Shown here piece by piece: positions 22,901 to 35,434 of a DNA stretch of 64,000 nucleotides (the first letter of the stretch is position 1; the number at the start of each line of letters is the position of its first letter). The stretch lies in assembly GCA_907165065.1 (NCBI GenBank), contig OU015538.1, positions 16,383,165 to 16,447,164 on the forward strand, read 5' to 3'. The translations under genes and the position numbers were made by a program. The notes under the pieces were generated by a model. The model did not search any database. It had not been told where the DNA came from and saw nothing but the letters and a program-made list of their open reading frames with translations. Source of the DNA: Caprimulgus europaeus (taxonomy: Eukaryota; Chordata; Aves; Caprimulgiformes; Caprimulgidae).

Positions 22901-25900
22901 ACACAGACTTTTCAAATCTTTTTGGAGTCCTCCATCAACTTCCTTTCCCCACTGAACTCACCCTACCCATACACCTGTTTTAGCTTTAATTTGTAGATCA
23001 AGCAGCTTCATTTTTACCTGCTTTTCCCTCTCAGCATTTTCAGAACATGACTATATGGCCTTTCTTCAAAAAATTTTGATTGGTATGCACAATATTAGGT
23101 AAGCATCCCACCATTCCCCATGCCAAACTCTGTCTTGAAAAACAAGGAGACAGTCACTCAGTCTTTATCTTGATGCAGTGGGATTAAAACAGCACACTTA
23201 TTCAGCTCCTGCAATGTCTGTAAATATAAATCTTGAAAAAATATCTTTATATTCACTTGGGCTGGATGGGAAGCAGTAATGACACCTGATACAAAGATGC
23301 TCTGGAAGATTTTGGAATTTAAATTCTGTTCTTCACCCTTCTCCAGACTGAAACGACAGGAGGGAAGGATAGGGCAAGGGTAGCCTGGCTGTGTATAAGG
23401 CAGCAGAAGAGGCTCAGAACAGGTCACTGCTGAGAGTGCAGAAAAATAAGCAAGTCGTTCAGGGACAAATCTTGGCCTTAAGCATCTCCTAAACACAGGA
23501 GACTTGGTTTGCTAATAAGGATGAGGGTTGTTGGGTAATCCTTTTCATTGTCATGTGGAAGAGACTTTAGGATTTGGAAGAGACTTTAGAATCCTACGTC
23601 TCCTTAGATGCCTTCTAGCCCTGAAAATAATGTTTTTGTGCCAGAAAATAAACATTATTTTCCTTTCCAACTTTTCTTCCCCTTTTTAGAAATCTAGTTT
23701 ACAGTACCACTCCAAAACTAGTTTTATCATACAAACAAGGAAATTATGAATTTAGGTAGAAGAAAAGAAAGTCAGAAGCCTCTCTGGTGTGGGAGGGAGC
23801 AGGAATTTATAGAGATTTTGCTGCTAGATAAAATTATTAGGAAAATACATCTTACTGCCACTAAAATAACATTAATCCATCAGATATTTTTTGCCTAAAG
23901 CTGGCAATGTCCTTTAGAATTATGTTTTGCTGTATGTAAACAGTTTTAACTACAAGCTCCTTCAATTTCATCTGAGGGAATATTTTTTCATGCTTGAACT
24001 AGTTTCATCTTTACAAATAACAAAGTCAGTGTGTTAAGGGTTTACACCTATTTGTGATTCACTAGGCACAGTGTCCTTTAAACTGTCACCCACCTCTCCC
24101 TTGTATTTTCGTGTAACTCCCAAAGCCGAGCAATTCTGCTTGCTTTCAAAGCCAAAGCAATGAAAATCAGGAACAGCTTGTCCATTGTCCACCAGGAGCA
24201 GAGTCAATCAGATTTCAGAGTGTACAATGCAAAGCCCATTTTGTTGAATTAAACTTTTGATCAAAGGACATGTTACCTTTTTTGTTTGTATTCTCTTTAA
24301 CTAGATGTTCTAGAGAGCATTTCCTACAAAACAGGACCGAGACTCTGCTGAACACTCAAGATAATTGTTGGTATCCAAGTACTTGTCTTGCACTGGATAC
24401 TCAAGGAAACAGTGATGTAAAATTAAAGAATAAATGACATTTTGAGGCTTTTAAACTACTTCATCAGCTGTTTATGATGAATGAAAAAATCAATTAGCAA
24501 ACTTGTCCAATTTTTCAACCTAATATTTTAATATAAAAGAGGAAGAAAATAGTAAATAGAAAGAGAGCCTGCACTTAAGCTTAACGACTTGCAAGCTAGC
24601 TAGGCTTTGGATAGAGAAAGCCACATCTACAGACTTTTTTGGTGAGGATGGGAACTTTAAAAAATATTTTATTTAATTCTATGAAATTTACATCTGTGAT
24701 TTTTGGAATATTCTACTCAGCAGTAATGGAAAAGCAAACTGTAAGTGAAAAAATTTCTAAAAACTTTAATACAAATTTTTTTTATAGATTTTTTTTTCAT
24801 AGAGTAAGGAAATCTCACCACTTGTATTCCATGTGTTCTACTGACCGCAGCTTAAGGCAAATAATTATTTCATAAAACAGCATGCTTGCAAAGGGCTGAA
24901 TATTATAATACAGAAAGAAAAAAAAAGGAATAGAAATACTCTAAAGTATGCAAAGTATTTTCATATCCTCTTTTTCAATTTTTGACAAGAATGCATTTAT
25001 ATACTCTTTGAACAACACATATATGAAGAGTAAAAGAGTCAAAGTGCTAACTGCAATTTGATTTATTGTATTTATTTTAAGTTACGCTTCAAAAACAAGC
25101 CTTATATACTTCAAGTCCAGCACAGTGTGAGACAGCCATAATATCTGAAAAGTCCAGTAGGAAGGATTAGTAAATGTCACAATACCTTCAGGGCACAGTA
25201 GATCCTTAAAATAGGTAATGATTCAAGAGTTTAAACAGGAAAAGTTCAGCAGGGGGCCTTGAAAAAAAATCTCCATCAGGCTGAAAGTTCTACAAACTTA
25301 AGCTGCATGATGAGCAAACGAAAAGGTCACTCTGCATTGTGATCAGTGTATGTTCAGCCACAGCTGTTTGATGTGACTGATGCAATCATTTAGCTGTCCA
25401 GCAAAAGAATTATTAAAACAGTTCAAGTCACACAGTGCCTGTTAAAAAAGATCATCCCCTTTCCTTCTACATTATCACACACATATTGTGACAAGACTGT
25501 TCACAGAAGGGATCTTCTGAACATTAAATAAAAATGCCTTAGATGCTTAAAAATAAGATGATATGTTTATGTATCTGTTCATAAACACATTTTATCACTT
25601 AGGGAAACAATAGATTATGCAAAGCCTCACTGGAAAAAATTATATACTAGTTAATCTAAATAGCTGATATCCAAGACTTCTGATTTTTATTTACAGCATA
25701 GGTAATGACTACCTATATGATGTCTGGGAATTCATAAGCTTTATAACAATCCAGTAAAAATCACTATCATCAATATTACTGTTCACACGTGGCCCTTTGA
25801 ACATTGATTAGCATATGAAAATAATTACGATTTTGCACTTTAAAGACACTATAAGCAAATAACTCTCAAACTAGTTGCAAATTTTAATTCTTCTTTTAAA

Positions 25901-26119
25901 ATGCTCTCATAGTAGGGCATTTCAAAATGTTTGTCACCTGCAATCTGAATTTAAAAAAAGGTGTACAAATGTTCTCAAAAAATCCTAAAAATAATATTAA
26001 AATGAAGTTCTTATAAACTAAGTGAAGAATGAAAAAAATTTCCTTTAAAAACCACTGAAATTGAATACTGAACAATTTTCAACCCTATTCACAAAACATT
26101 TTTTAAACAGAGAAGTCAA

Positions 26120-26144
26120 CTTTAGGTTGACTTTAAACCTAAAG
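26120..26144. repeat. Short hairpin, 9-bp arms
   Basis: ctttaggtt (26120-26128) and aacctaaag (26136-26144) pair perfectly around a 7-base loop. A third related copy of the caactttag motif follows at about 26147, giving a small cluster of direct and inverted copies. Confidence 0.65.
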
Positions 26145-28159
26145 CCAACTTTAGTTTTAAGGCAACTATCGGTTTCTGTAAACAATATGGTCCCAGCAAA
26201 TTCTAAGTTTTCTGAAAATACTTGATCACACAAACTATTAATTTATCCTCCATAGGAAGAGTTTTAAGCACTGGCATCATTTCCATTTTTTCTTGGATGC
26301 TCCCCATCCAGGGTCACCACAGTCAGCTTTGTAGAGCCAGGACAGCTGATACAATGGGAGTATTTTGTGCAACAGCTGCTGAGAATATTTGTTTCCTTCT
26401 CATTTGCCTTCTCTAGATCTCTCAACTTTAGTGAAGCAGTTAACAGCATACTGCAATATTTTATTATGAAATATCTATGTACCTTTACAGATTATTTTAA
26501 CTTTATACACTTCTGAGTTTCTTCTCAGTGCTTGTAATCAAATAACTTTTTTTCAAATTATTTTATTTCTAGTATTTTATTTCTGCTTCATAAGAGAAGT
26601 ACAAAATGTTAAATCTGCTGCTAAATACCAATCTCTTTAGAAAGTAATAAGGAGATGTGATAGAATCTTTGTAAAAACCAAAACAAAACCAAAGCAACAG
26701 TAACCATGAGGGGTTCACCTTTTTTTTTTTTTTGGTGAATAAGGGTACTTGACAAGATTTTAGCCTGTAATTTGCCAAGGGCTAACTGATAAGGTTAATG
26801 ATAGACATAAGCTTCAGAATAACTGTTTTGCATGTTAAATTGTGTCAAAAAACCCCCTCAGGTTTCTTAAAAGGAAAAAAAAAAAAGAAAAAGGAGCATC
26901 TTCATACCAATTTATCACTGAGAAAAATATTTTACATGTTTTATGAGCAGCCCAACCACCTCAACACAGTCAGTGACAGCCCAAAAGAGGAAAGCCAACC
27001 CTTACGTTGGTGCACAGTAACTTTAAGAGGATCTAGTTTAAGGTCCATCCTATAACAGTAGCCCTGTGGCAGTGTGATTTAACATCCTTGCATGAACAAA
27101 ATCACACCAAAACCTGACTGTTCTGTTCTAGATAACAACAAACAAAATAAACCAAGCAAATAAAAAAAGAAAAAAAAAAACATTTAAAAAGTTAAAGGAC
27201 AGATTATTTTCCTCTTCCAGGTGGCATGAAGAATGCTTAAACATACCCTATTCAGAAACACACAGCAAAGACACACCAGGCAACAAGTGACAGGTTTTAA
27301 GATGCAGGAAAAAAAAAAAATAAATAAAAAGGGTTTGACTATGCAGTAGGATACAGGAAGTTGTTATCAACAAGCAGGCATCCTTCCAAATGCTCAAATC
27401 TTGTCTAAATTAATGAAACAAAGAAGCATGAGCTTTGTTTGCATCCTGACTCCAGTACCAGGCATTACACATGCACACAGGACAGCATCAAAAAATTTAC
27501 ACAGACAAAACAAACCCTGATACGAAATAATAATGTTATTTCCATTACTACTTCCACTGTAGCATATGAGTAAGGGCAAGAGCACAAAGGTATTTAAAAA
27601 GCCCCCAAAACTGACAGATGTCTAGTAGAATTATTTCCTATATATCTAAGTGGTGCTGCAAATCTCACTAAGTATCTTTAAAAAATCCAAGGTCAAATAC
27701 AGAATCAGTATTGAAGCAAACCACTTAGCCCTGGATATTCTGGGTCTAATCCTAGTAGTTTAGCCAGCAGTTAAGCTGACTTTCCTTCTTTCACTCCGAA
27801 AATGGCTTAATCATCCAGTCTGGCTTTATGCAATTAAAAATCTCCCCTCCTGTAATAGACAATTGATGCAACTAAACATTAATTCTTATCCTACAGAATT
27901 TATATTTAACCTCATATTTATACTAATATCGAACATATTCAGATGATACACTAAAATAATTGATTCTTACATGTCCAATCCTCTGCCTTTGCAAAATTTA
28001 CTTTTTGTACAAAACCCCAAATTAACTAATATCATACAGCCTTTATATTTCTTCCTTATGAAAGGAAGAAAATTCACTTTCTTAGTATGTTTTGTTTTAC
28101 TTTTTCTTTCAGATGACCTGTGAGGTGACTGACTGTTCACATGAACCAGAGAGAAGTTG

Positions 28160-28530
28160 AAGGAGTTGGGCTTGTTTGCTCTTGTGAAGAGAAGACCTAA
28201 GGAAGGATCTAACAGCAAATTTCAGGTGCCTGAAGGTGAATCACAAAACCTGAGTCAAATGCCTCAGGGTTGTGGCAGAAGGTAAAACAAGAGACAGCAG
28301 TCCAAACCTGCAGCTTAAATGGTAGGAAAAAAATTCTCCACTAAGGATGCAGGGCAGCACTAGAATGGGTTACCCAGGAGGTTATGCAGGTTTCCAGGAC
28401 TTGGTTTAACAAGCCTCAGCTGACTCCATCTAGTGTGGTGATAATCCTGCTTCAAGCAGGAGGCTGTACTAGATGATTTCCAAAAGCCTTTCCAAACATT
28501 TCTCACACCCTATCAATTCCCAGATTCTTG
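28160..28530 (+). mobile_element. CR1 LINE relic
   Basis: A diverged CR1 3' end on the plus strand. Recognisable pieces are ttgggcttgtttgctcttg, gaagagaagacctaaggaag, gggttacccagga, the near-terminal ggctgtactagatgatttcc, and a decayed ccttccaaac followed by gattct. It is clearly older than the copy at 9832 and is antisense to DIAPH2. The boundaries are approximate. Confidence 0.8.
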
Positions 28531-30068
28531 GCAAGCACATATCAGGGATCCAGAAATATTAAGTATTAACATTAGTTATTTTTGGCTTGTCATTAGTATT
28601 TACATCCACACTCTCAGCAGTTCTAAATGCCAAGGCTTTGGCTTCAGTCATATTTTTCAAACAGGAAAGGGTTTTTTGCCAATTTATCATTTCTAATCTG
28701 TTCAAAACTTAGGCCAGGACTCTTCAGTGAGACTTCTTCATAAGTAATTGTACATAATGAAAATAAATTAACATCTATTATTCAGCTTCGTTCTCAAAAT
28801 AGTTAACATAAGCCCACAGGCTAATGCATGTACTGAAAAAATAAACAAAAGCTATAGATAGGGTATCTTCAGCACTCTGAGGACTCACTGATAAGATATG
28901 GTGGAACTAGGACTCAGGCTAGCTGCCTGATAAATTCCTAATTGCACAAAACTATCAGTAATGGTTCAGCATTTAATAGATGTAAAATATTATTACTAAC
29001 ATATTTGTAACTCCAAAAGCCGTAGTTAGTTATGACTGAACCCGTAACAGGCATTTAGGAAGTGCTGCTATGGATATGGTGCAGGAGTTCTATGGGCTTG
29101 GCTATGTTTATTCCACAGTATTTTATAATCCTGCAACCATCGTGCATGTGCTGGCCACATCCTAGTTGAGGAGCAGGTGCACTCCTCAACAACATTCCCT
29201 ACTCATTTTATTTGAGATACTCAGTAGAGAATAACTCAGGTCACTTCGGGCTTGTGTGTCTGGGTTTCCTTCCAAATTGCCCAGAGGAACACTATGCAGG
29301 ATGCAGATGCAGTGAACATGTGGACCAAGGCTCTCAAATATGCCATCAAACATCTGTCCATGCCACAGACACAGCCAAAGGGACTTCAGTCAGCACTGTG
29401 ATGGGGAAAACAGCCACCTTGGATTATGTAACAGTAAATAAATAAAAAGCTCTCGAGATTGTCTCCCATCATCTTCAGCTAAAAGTCCAGAAGGAAAGTT
29501 GTGCAAAGATAAAGAAAGAGGGGGAGAAAAGTAGGATACTGAGAAAACTTCGGTATCTTTTTTTCAATTTTATTATGCTCAGATTCCTGATGGATTTCAC
29601 CACAGAAACACAATACTGACAGAAAGGTACTATTAGAATATGAAAGATTTTAGATTTCCTTTAAAATAAAGATGACCAATTCACCCAGAAACAATTCTTA
29701 TTTTATCTAGTTAATTTATTTTTAACTTTTAAGATATCATTATATGTGATCTATGCATATAGCAACATAAGTTCTTCATTAGAACTTGTATGAAAAGATA
29801 TTCTAAACACAGGACACTCAAGCAGCAATCCCCACCCAAAATCATGTACATTGTTAACTCAGATGAGGGGAAAAAAAATAAATAAAATGCAAAGAAGGAT
29901 TTATTAATTGAATTTATTTTTTTATCTACCAGTCAGCCAAAGTTGAAATATGAATAACTGATTTAACACTGAAATGGTATTCAAATATTTGACTCCAATC
30001 CCCTACTGCTTCTAAATTAACTCAGAAGTCAAAGATTATTAATTCTTCCTGACAGAAAATCAAGATTT

Positions 30069-30120
30069 AATTATCATCTGATAACCCTTAGGAATTACAA
30101 AGTAAACTCAGATGATAATT
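30069..30120. repeat. Inverted repeat, 13-bp perfect arms
   Basis: Left arm aattatcatctga (30069-30081) and right arm tcagatgataatt (30108-30120) are perfect reverse complements separated by 26 bases. It could be a chance hairpin or a relic of a small foldback element; no target duplication was noticed. Confidence 0.7.
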
Positions 30121-31372
30121 CAGACAAAATAGAATTATTTTACATATGTAAGAAAAACAACATGCAGAATGTCCATTTCAGTATTTCCTTTGGGGTAGGA
30201 ACTAATTTTTAAGACAATACAGAGCGAAAAAATATGTTAAAAAAGTTTACAAGCAAAAAGGGGGCCTTTATTAATATCTGTAGATCTTTTATCACGCTAC
30301 CCTTTACTTAGATAAAATAGACAAACAGAACCCCTCAAGCACACCTTCCAAAGAGCCTGTAATAGAAGAATGCATGAAAGAATTTTAACCCAATGACCTT
30401 GTTGTAATAATAATGCTTACTTTAAGACAACATCATTTTCAAGATCAAGCTGTCTATTCACCAAGGCACATCAGGCCAAAATTGTTAAAATAATGTGCTT
30501 TGTACAATTTTATAGAGAAACTGATTGATTTCACTTAGTAAAAATGATATGCTGTAATGATTTTTAGGTAAATTTTTAGCTTTCAGGTCATGTCTGCAGG
30601 GAAGTAACATTAGAACTAACAGTGGGTGTGAAAAATGGAGATGCAGAAGCTGTACAGCCTGTGCATTGATTTTTTTTTTTTTTTCCCGAGTTCTCTTTGC
30701 CAGCAGAAACACTTTAAAACAGAGTACAAGCCAATGACAATCTATTTATATATGACTGTGCTCATTTTTTATTTTCTGTATTGTTTAATGATGTTTATAC
30801 TTCCAAGCAATTAAAATTGTATCTCTCCAATTTATGTACACTGCCTTTCCTTAATGCACAGTTACCATAAACACAAAAAATTCAACCAGGCCAGCATTCT
30901 GTCTAGCTGAGTAAAAGATTACACCAGAAAATTTAAGAACCAAAGTAAGGTCTAAAGGCAGTTCCAGTACATTCTGGCTGTAATAAAATATATCCTGACA
31001 GAAGCTTCTCTGAAATCCTTTAGTTGTATAAACTTAAAACATCATTTAGAGGTTCCCACTAATTTGACCTGTGAAAAAAATTTCTTCTGATGCCAAATCT
31101 ATTTGTTTTTCCCTGACCATTTCAGCAACACGTGTCATGGAAGAAAGAGCAGGGGGAGGATGCTCTACTCTGCAACAGAAAGTTATGTTTCAGGGAGGGA
31201 GACCAAAAGAGCTGAGAAACCTTCCCTGATCTCAAGTACTCGTATTTAAGTGATTAAGAAAGGGTAATTGCTTGAATGAAAGCCACAGCAAAATCTCCAG
31301 TTTTTGTCTTCCATAAAATCTTAAGACCTATCAATGTGAAATACAAACAAAATTTCATAGCTTGATTCCCCA

Positions 31373-31392
31373 CCCCCCCCCCCCCCCCCCCC
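31373..31392 (+). repeat. Poly-C homopolymer (C20)
   Basis: An uninterrupted run of 20 C, preceded by ttcccca and followed by tttaac. This is the second long C run in the same intron. Confidence 0.9.
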
Positions 31393-34300
31393 TTTAACAT
31401 CTCTGTACAGCAAATGACAAGAGATTTTGGAGACCTTATTTATATCTGCAGAAATGATGGGTGAAGATGATTAACAAAACCAATATTTCCATTTTCCTTA
31501 TTGCAACGCCTTTAGCATTTTTGCCCTGTCATCATGTATTTCAGCTAAATGTAGTTTTAAAAGTATGTTTCTGACATTAGTAAAGGGCTTTCACATATTT
31601 CTGTGACATTCACCACACACTGAAATTGTGCATATAACTTGTTTTTTTTAACTGCATACAGTTCTTGATTTGTATACATCACTAGTATTAAGTGGATTGC
31701 AGAAATCAGGCTGAGTTAAAGGTGAAAGCTTCTTTGAGTTGCCCTTCATTCTAACTTTATGTGACTTCTGGGTTCCCTAATGATGCCATTCTTACCTTAT
31801 AAAGCTTATTTCTTTGCTATTTTAAACATAAAACTAAAAAGGCACACTGAAAAGTGCTGAATATCTTAAGTGGTATACGAGGAACTTGGGACTTGCAGGA
31901 AGTAGTTAACTCTCTTTTGCTTTCAAACCCCGCCCTTACACTATCTTCCCATTCTGCTTTGTCAATTTGAAAAAGTATTTTGAGATACCATCTAGCTATT
32001 AAAGAGAGTGGAAGAAGGAAGCTTTAAAAGCAGCCATAGTAATGATAAACACAGTCACCCTGTACCCACACCAAAAACAATGGCCAAAACAATTCATGCT
32101 TTTTTAGTTCACTTAGTGATTACAATAAAAGCAAGAAAAGCAACATGAAGACTGTTTTAAAAATCGATTTAGCATTTTTTACTTACATTTTAGGTAGGTT
32201 TTTCAATATGTACGAATTTTCAGAACTACATGCACTTAATCTAATCCTAAGAGTTTCCCCTGAAACTTCCTCCTCCCTCCCCCATCCCCAAATATTCTAA
32301 ACTAAATGATGCCATTTCAATGGGCATTGAGTACTGCATTGAAGCACAGTATTTGGAGAAGAAATTCCTATGAAAGGTCATATAACAAAATGTCAATCAA
32401 CAAACTCCCAACAGAAAATGTTTTAGACTGAGAAAATGAACACATTTGCATACTAATTAAGTACTCTGTTAAGAATTACTACAAAAAGCATAGATATACC
32501 TATATTTATAAGACAGATCCCTATTACTATATCTACTAGGCTTGTTATGATTAGGGAGATAAATCTCATTAGACGTGTTAGAGAGGAAGGGCTGATGGAG
32601 GTGAACTTTTGAAAGGAACATGATTTTGTTCTCAAACAATGCAAAAAGTTTTAATGCCTGTGTCATCTGACAGACTTCAGGAAAAATAACTACTTCCCAT
32701 ATCTGTATTTACCCGTGAATTTCCTTGGTCATTTTGGCAGTGAAGTTCTTAATACTTTTCTCTATGAATTCCTCAGTCTCCAAAGCATTTTATTTCTACA
32801 TGAATCTACAAAATGCAAGGTAATTGTTTTATTTGAAGAGCTTTCCTCTAGGACACACGAATGATCGTAATGCATATTCTGTTAACAGTCTCGTGGAGAT
32901 CGGTTCAACACACAGTGCTGATATAAAGTGTGTGCACCTCCCTAAAGTTTCAGCACAGGGAAACTCAGCATTACATATGGAAGTTTAGAGTAAATGTTGG
33001 TTTAAGTTAATTTTAATCCCTTTCTAAATACATATAGAGGCTATGGGGGAGGAGAGCGACGCATTACAAGTCAATGATATGAGGACACAACTGAGATGCG
33101 GGTTGCATTGAATATGCAAAACAGAAGTAACAAGGAAGTACCTGGGAAGTTCAGCGAGCAATATAAAAATACAAGAAAGCTCAAACATGCAGTGAACTTG
33201 GAGTATAAAAGCAACAAATTTATGACCTTCTACAGTCACAGAACACGATTTCAGCGATGCTACTGGACAGTAACCTGAGTTCCTAGGAAAACAACATCAG
33301 TTATAAGATTTAAGATCATCTTGGCATTTTTAATACAGCTTCTTATACTGTCAGTGTGAGAGAAAAGACAGGTAAAAGTATAAAGATGGGAAGTGGCACT
33401 GCATGCCAAAAAAAAAAATCAACATATATAGGTCAGAGTGAACACACAAAAAAAATGAAATAAATGCAAGTATTTCTTTAAGAGATTGCAGTAAGCTTTG
33501 CTACTCACAAGCAATGCACAGGTATCACTGTCATCAAGGAATCACTTGCTCGAGTAACATTTTCCCTTCATAAAGGGTAAATACCAAGCATTAAAGTTAT
33601 AGAAGGAACTGGGTAACAGTTTGGTTAAACAACCAAACACAGGAACTTTAAAACAACTTAATATTTACTGAAAGGGAAAAGCAGTCATTTTCTTGATGTA
33701 TTTCCAACAAAATGTTATTTCCCCCCTAAACTCTTTCTATATACAAACATTAATCTATACCAACTATGAAAAATATTTTTGGCTGGCAGCATATGTCCAT
33801 CTCCTATATCTTAAATTTGAACTTTGAATAAGGCTCAAGTTTACGCCAATCTGAAATGTTGCATGGTGAGTTTTTGCCTACAAGCTGCTTTGAGTACATA
33901 ATGTTACAGTTTTTTTTAAATGTAAAAATATACAGAGTTCATATGTTAAAAACTTCATGGAGTATATCTAAGCTCTTACGCAGAAGGCATTCTGCATAGA
34001 TTAACGAACCCTGGTCAGAGTTTGTACAAGAAACTTCATATGAAAGATGCATTAAAAATCTTTGATACCACCTTTCCTGTTTCAGCATATAAATCTTTAT
34101 GTGCTTTAACTTCAAATTGCTAGCAGTTCATGTCAAGACTATTAGAAAATGAGCAGGAAATAAGTTTTGATATTTATTGTACATTTTGGCAGCTTCTCAG
34201 GAGAGCAGTGCTTAATCCACTCCTGTTCATCTCATGGGGATATAGGCAGGAGAAGAGCCCTTTTTTTCTGCATAAAACGTTAAGAGGATATGTACTGCCG

Positions 34301-35254
34301 TCTTTGTTGGGAAACAGCTTGCCTTACAGCTCTCTTAAACCATGAGCACCACAGTCCTGCTCCTGAAAAGCTTTAAACTTTGCAGGCCAAGCACTTACTT
34401 CCCTCTTAGCTTTCCTCTCTTCTCCAAAAAGAGTTGCTGTCTGCAATTTTAAATGCCAGAGTTGTAACATAAAATATTGCAGATGCTGGCATTTGTGGAA
34501 TTGATGTCATTGTTGTCTTCCATGCAGTAAGTAGAAGTGATAATGATAAATGATGCTCACAATTACGCTGTTATGGTTTTAAATTAACTACACACACCAA
34601 ATTTCCCTTTAGATTAACATTCCCTAGAATGTTTATATTAGATTGGTCCAAAAAAACCCCAACATATTGAATATTTTCATTAACATGCCTACTTCACACT
34701 ACTTTCCTATGTTAACTTTCTAGGAAAAAACCCTACTTCAAGGGCAAAGGCTGAGATCCATGTTTACAACATATATTGTTGTACATGATAAAAAAGAAAT
34801 TGAACTTTTTCACTAGAAGCTTCTTTTCAATTTCAATATAGAAGATAAAATTCTTTATTTTGATGACTGTCAATGAAGACTTTGAATAACTGTAACTGTA
34901 CTACCACAATATAGTTCCTAAACACATTCCCTACAATTTCTTCATTAAATTTCCTATCTCCACCTGCTCCTCTGTTGCTGTTCACTATCCCTCAGCTGTG
35001 CTGAGGCAGTTGTTTTGTATGGTCACAATTTATAGAGAACCACACATGACCATTGAGTAAACACAGCCAATCACATATCCACTTACACACACACACATCA
35101 TCATCCTGGGACAGCAACAACCAACAGAGCAGGATTTTCACATTTCAAATATCATTAATATTTTATGAAAAGTATTTAATTATGGAATCCATTATTTCTA
35201 GAAGATCTGTGACCAAGCTGCAGGTTTCTGTATTTACTGCACTGTATGTGTGGA

Positions 35255-35382
35255 GATATATATATATATAGATAGATAGATAGATACATACATACAAAAG
35301 TAAGGTTGTGTGTACATATATGCACACACACACACTTTTTTTGTTCTCCCAGACATTATCTAATAGGTAGAGAGCTGATTTT

Positions 35383-35432
<50 letters not shown>
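35255..35432 (+). repeat. Compound microsatellite (TA/GATA/CA/AT)
   Basis: The order is: a short (AT)n and (GATA)n block at 35255-35284, gatacatacatac, a tg/tgca transition, (CA)6-7 near 35322-35335, then after about 50 bases of non-repeat sequence (AC)10 at 35383-35402 running straight into (AT)15 at 35403-35432. Such arrays are hypervariable, and the AT part can extrude a cruciform. Confidence 0.9.

Positions 35433-35434
<2 letters not shown>

Larger units (their letters stand above)
10193..28159. other. Intron segment, no gene recognised
   Basis: AT-rich intronic DNA. It holds the poly-C run at 13903-13925, an AC-rich block at about 13395-13460, a strongly purine-rich stretch at about 16010-16170, a 15-bp direct repeat at 23556-23589, a short hairpin at 26120-26144, and short A or T runs (16966-16979, 26720-26733, 26875-26886, 27309-27320). 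The longest open frame, 23158-23496 minus, contains no ATG. I see no exon or RNA gene. Confidence 0.5.

Noticed and set aside
23158-23496. 112-codon minus-strand open frame
   Set aside because: It begins at GTG and contains no ATG at all. No family resemblance and no splice context.
29212-29445. 77-codon plus-strand frame with several Cys and His
   Set aside because: I considered a zinc-binding fragment or a processed pseudogene, but the Cys/His spacing fits no known finger and there is no poly-A tail or homologous flank.
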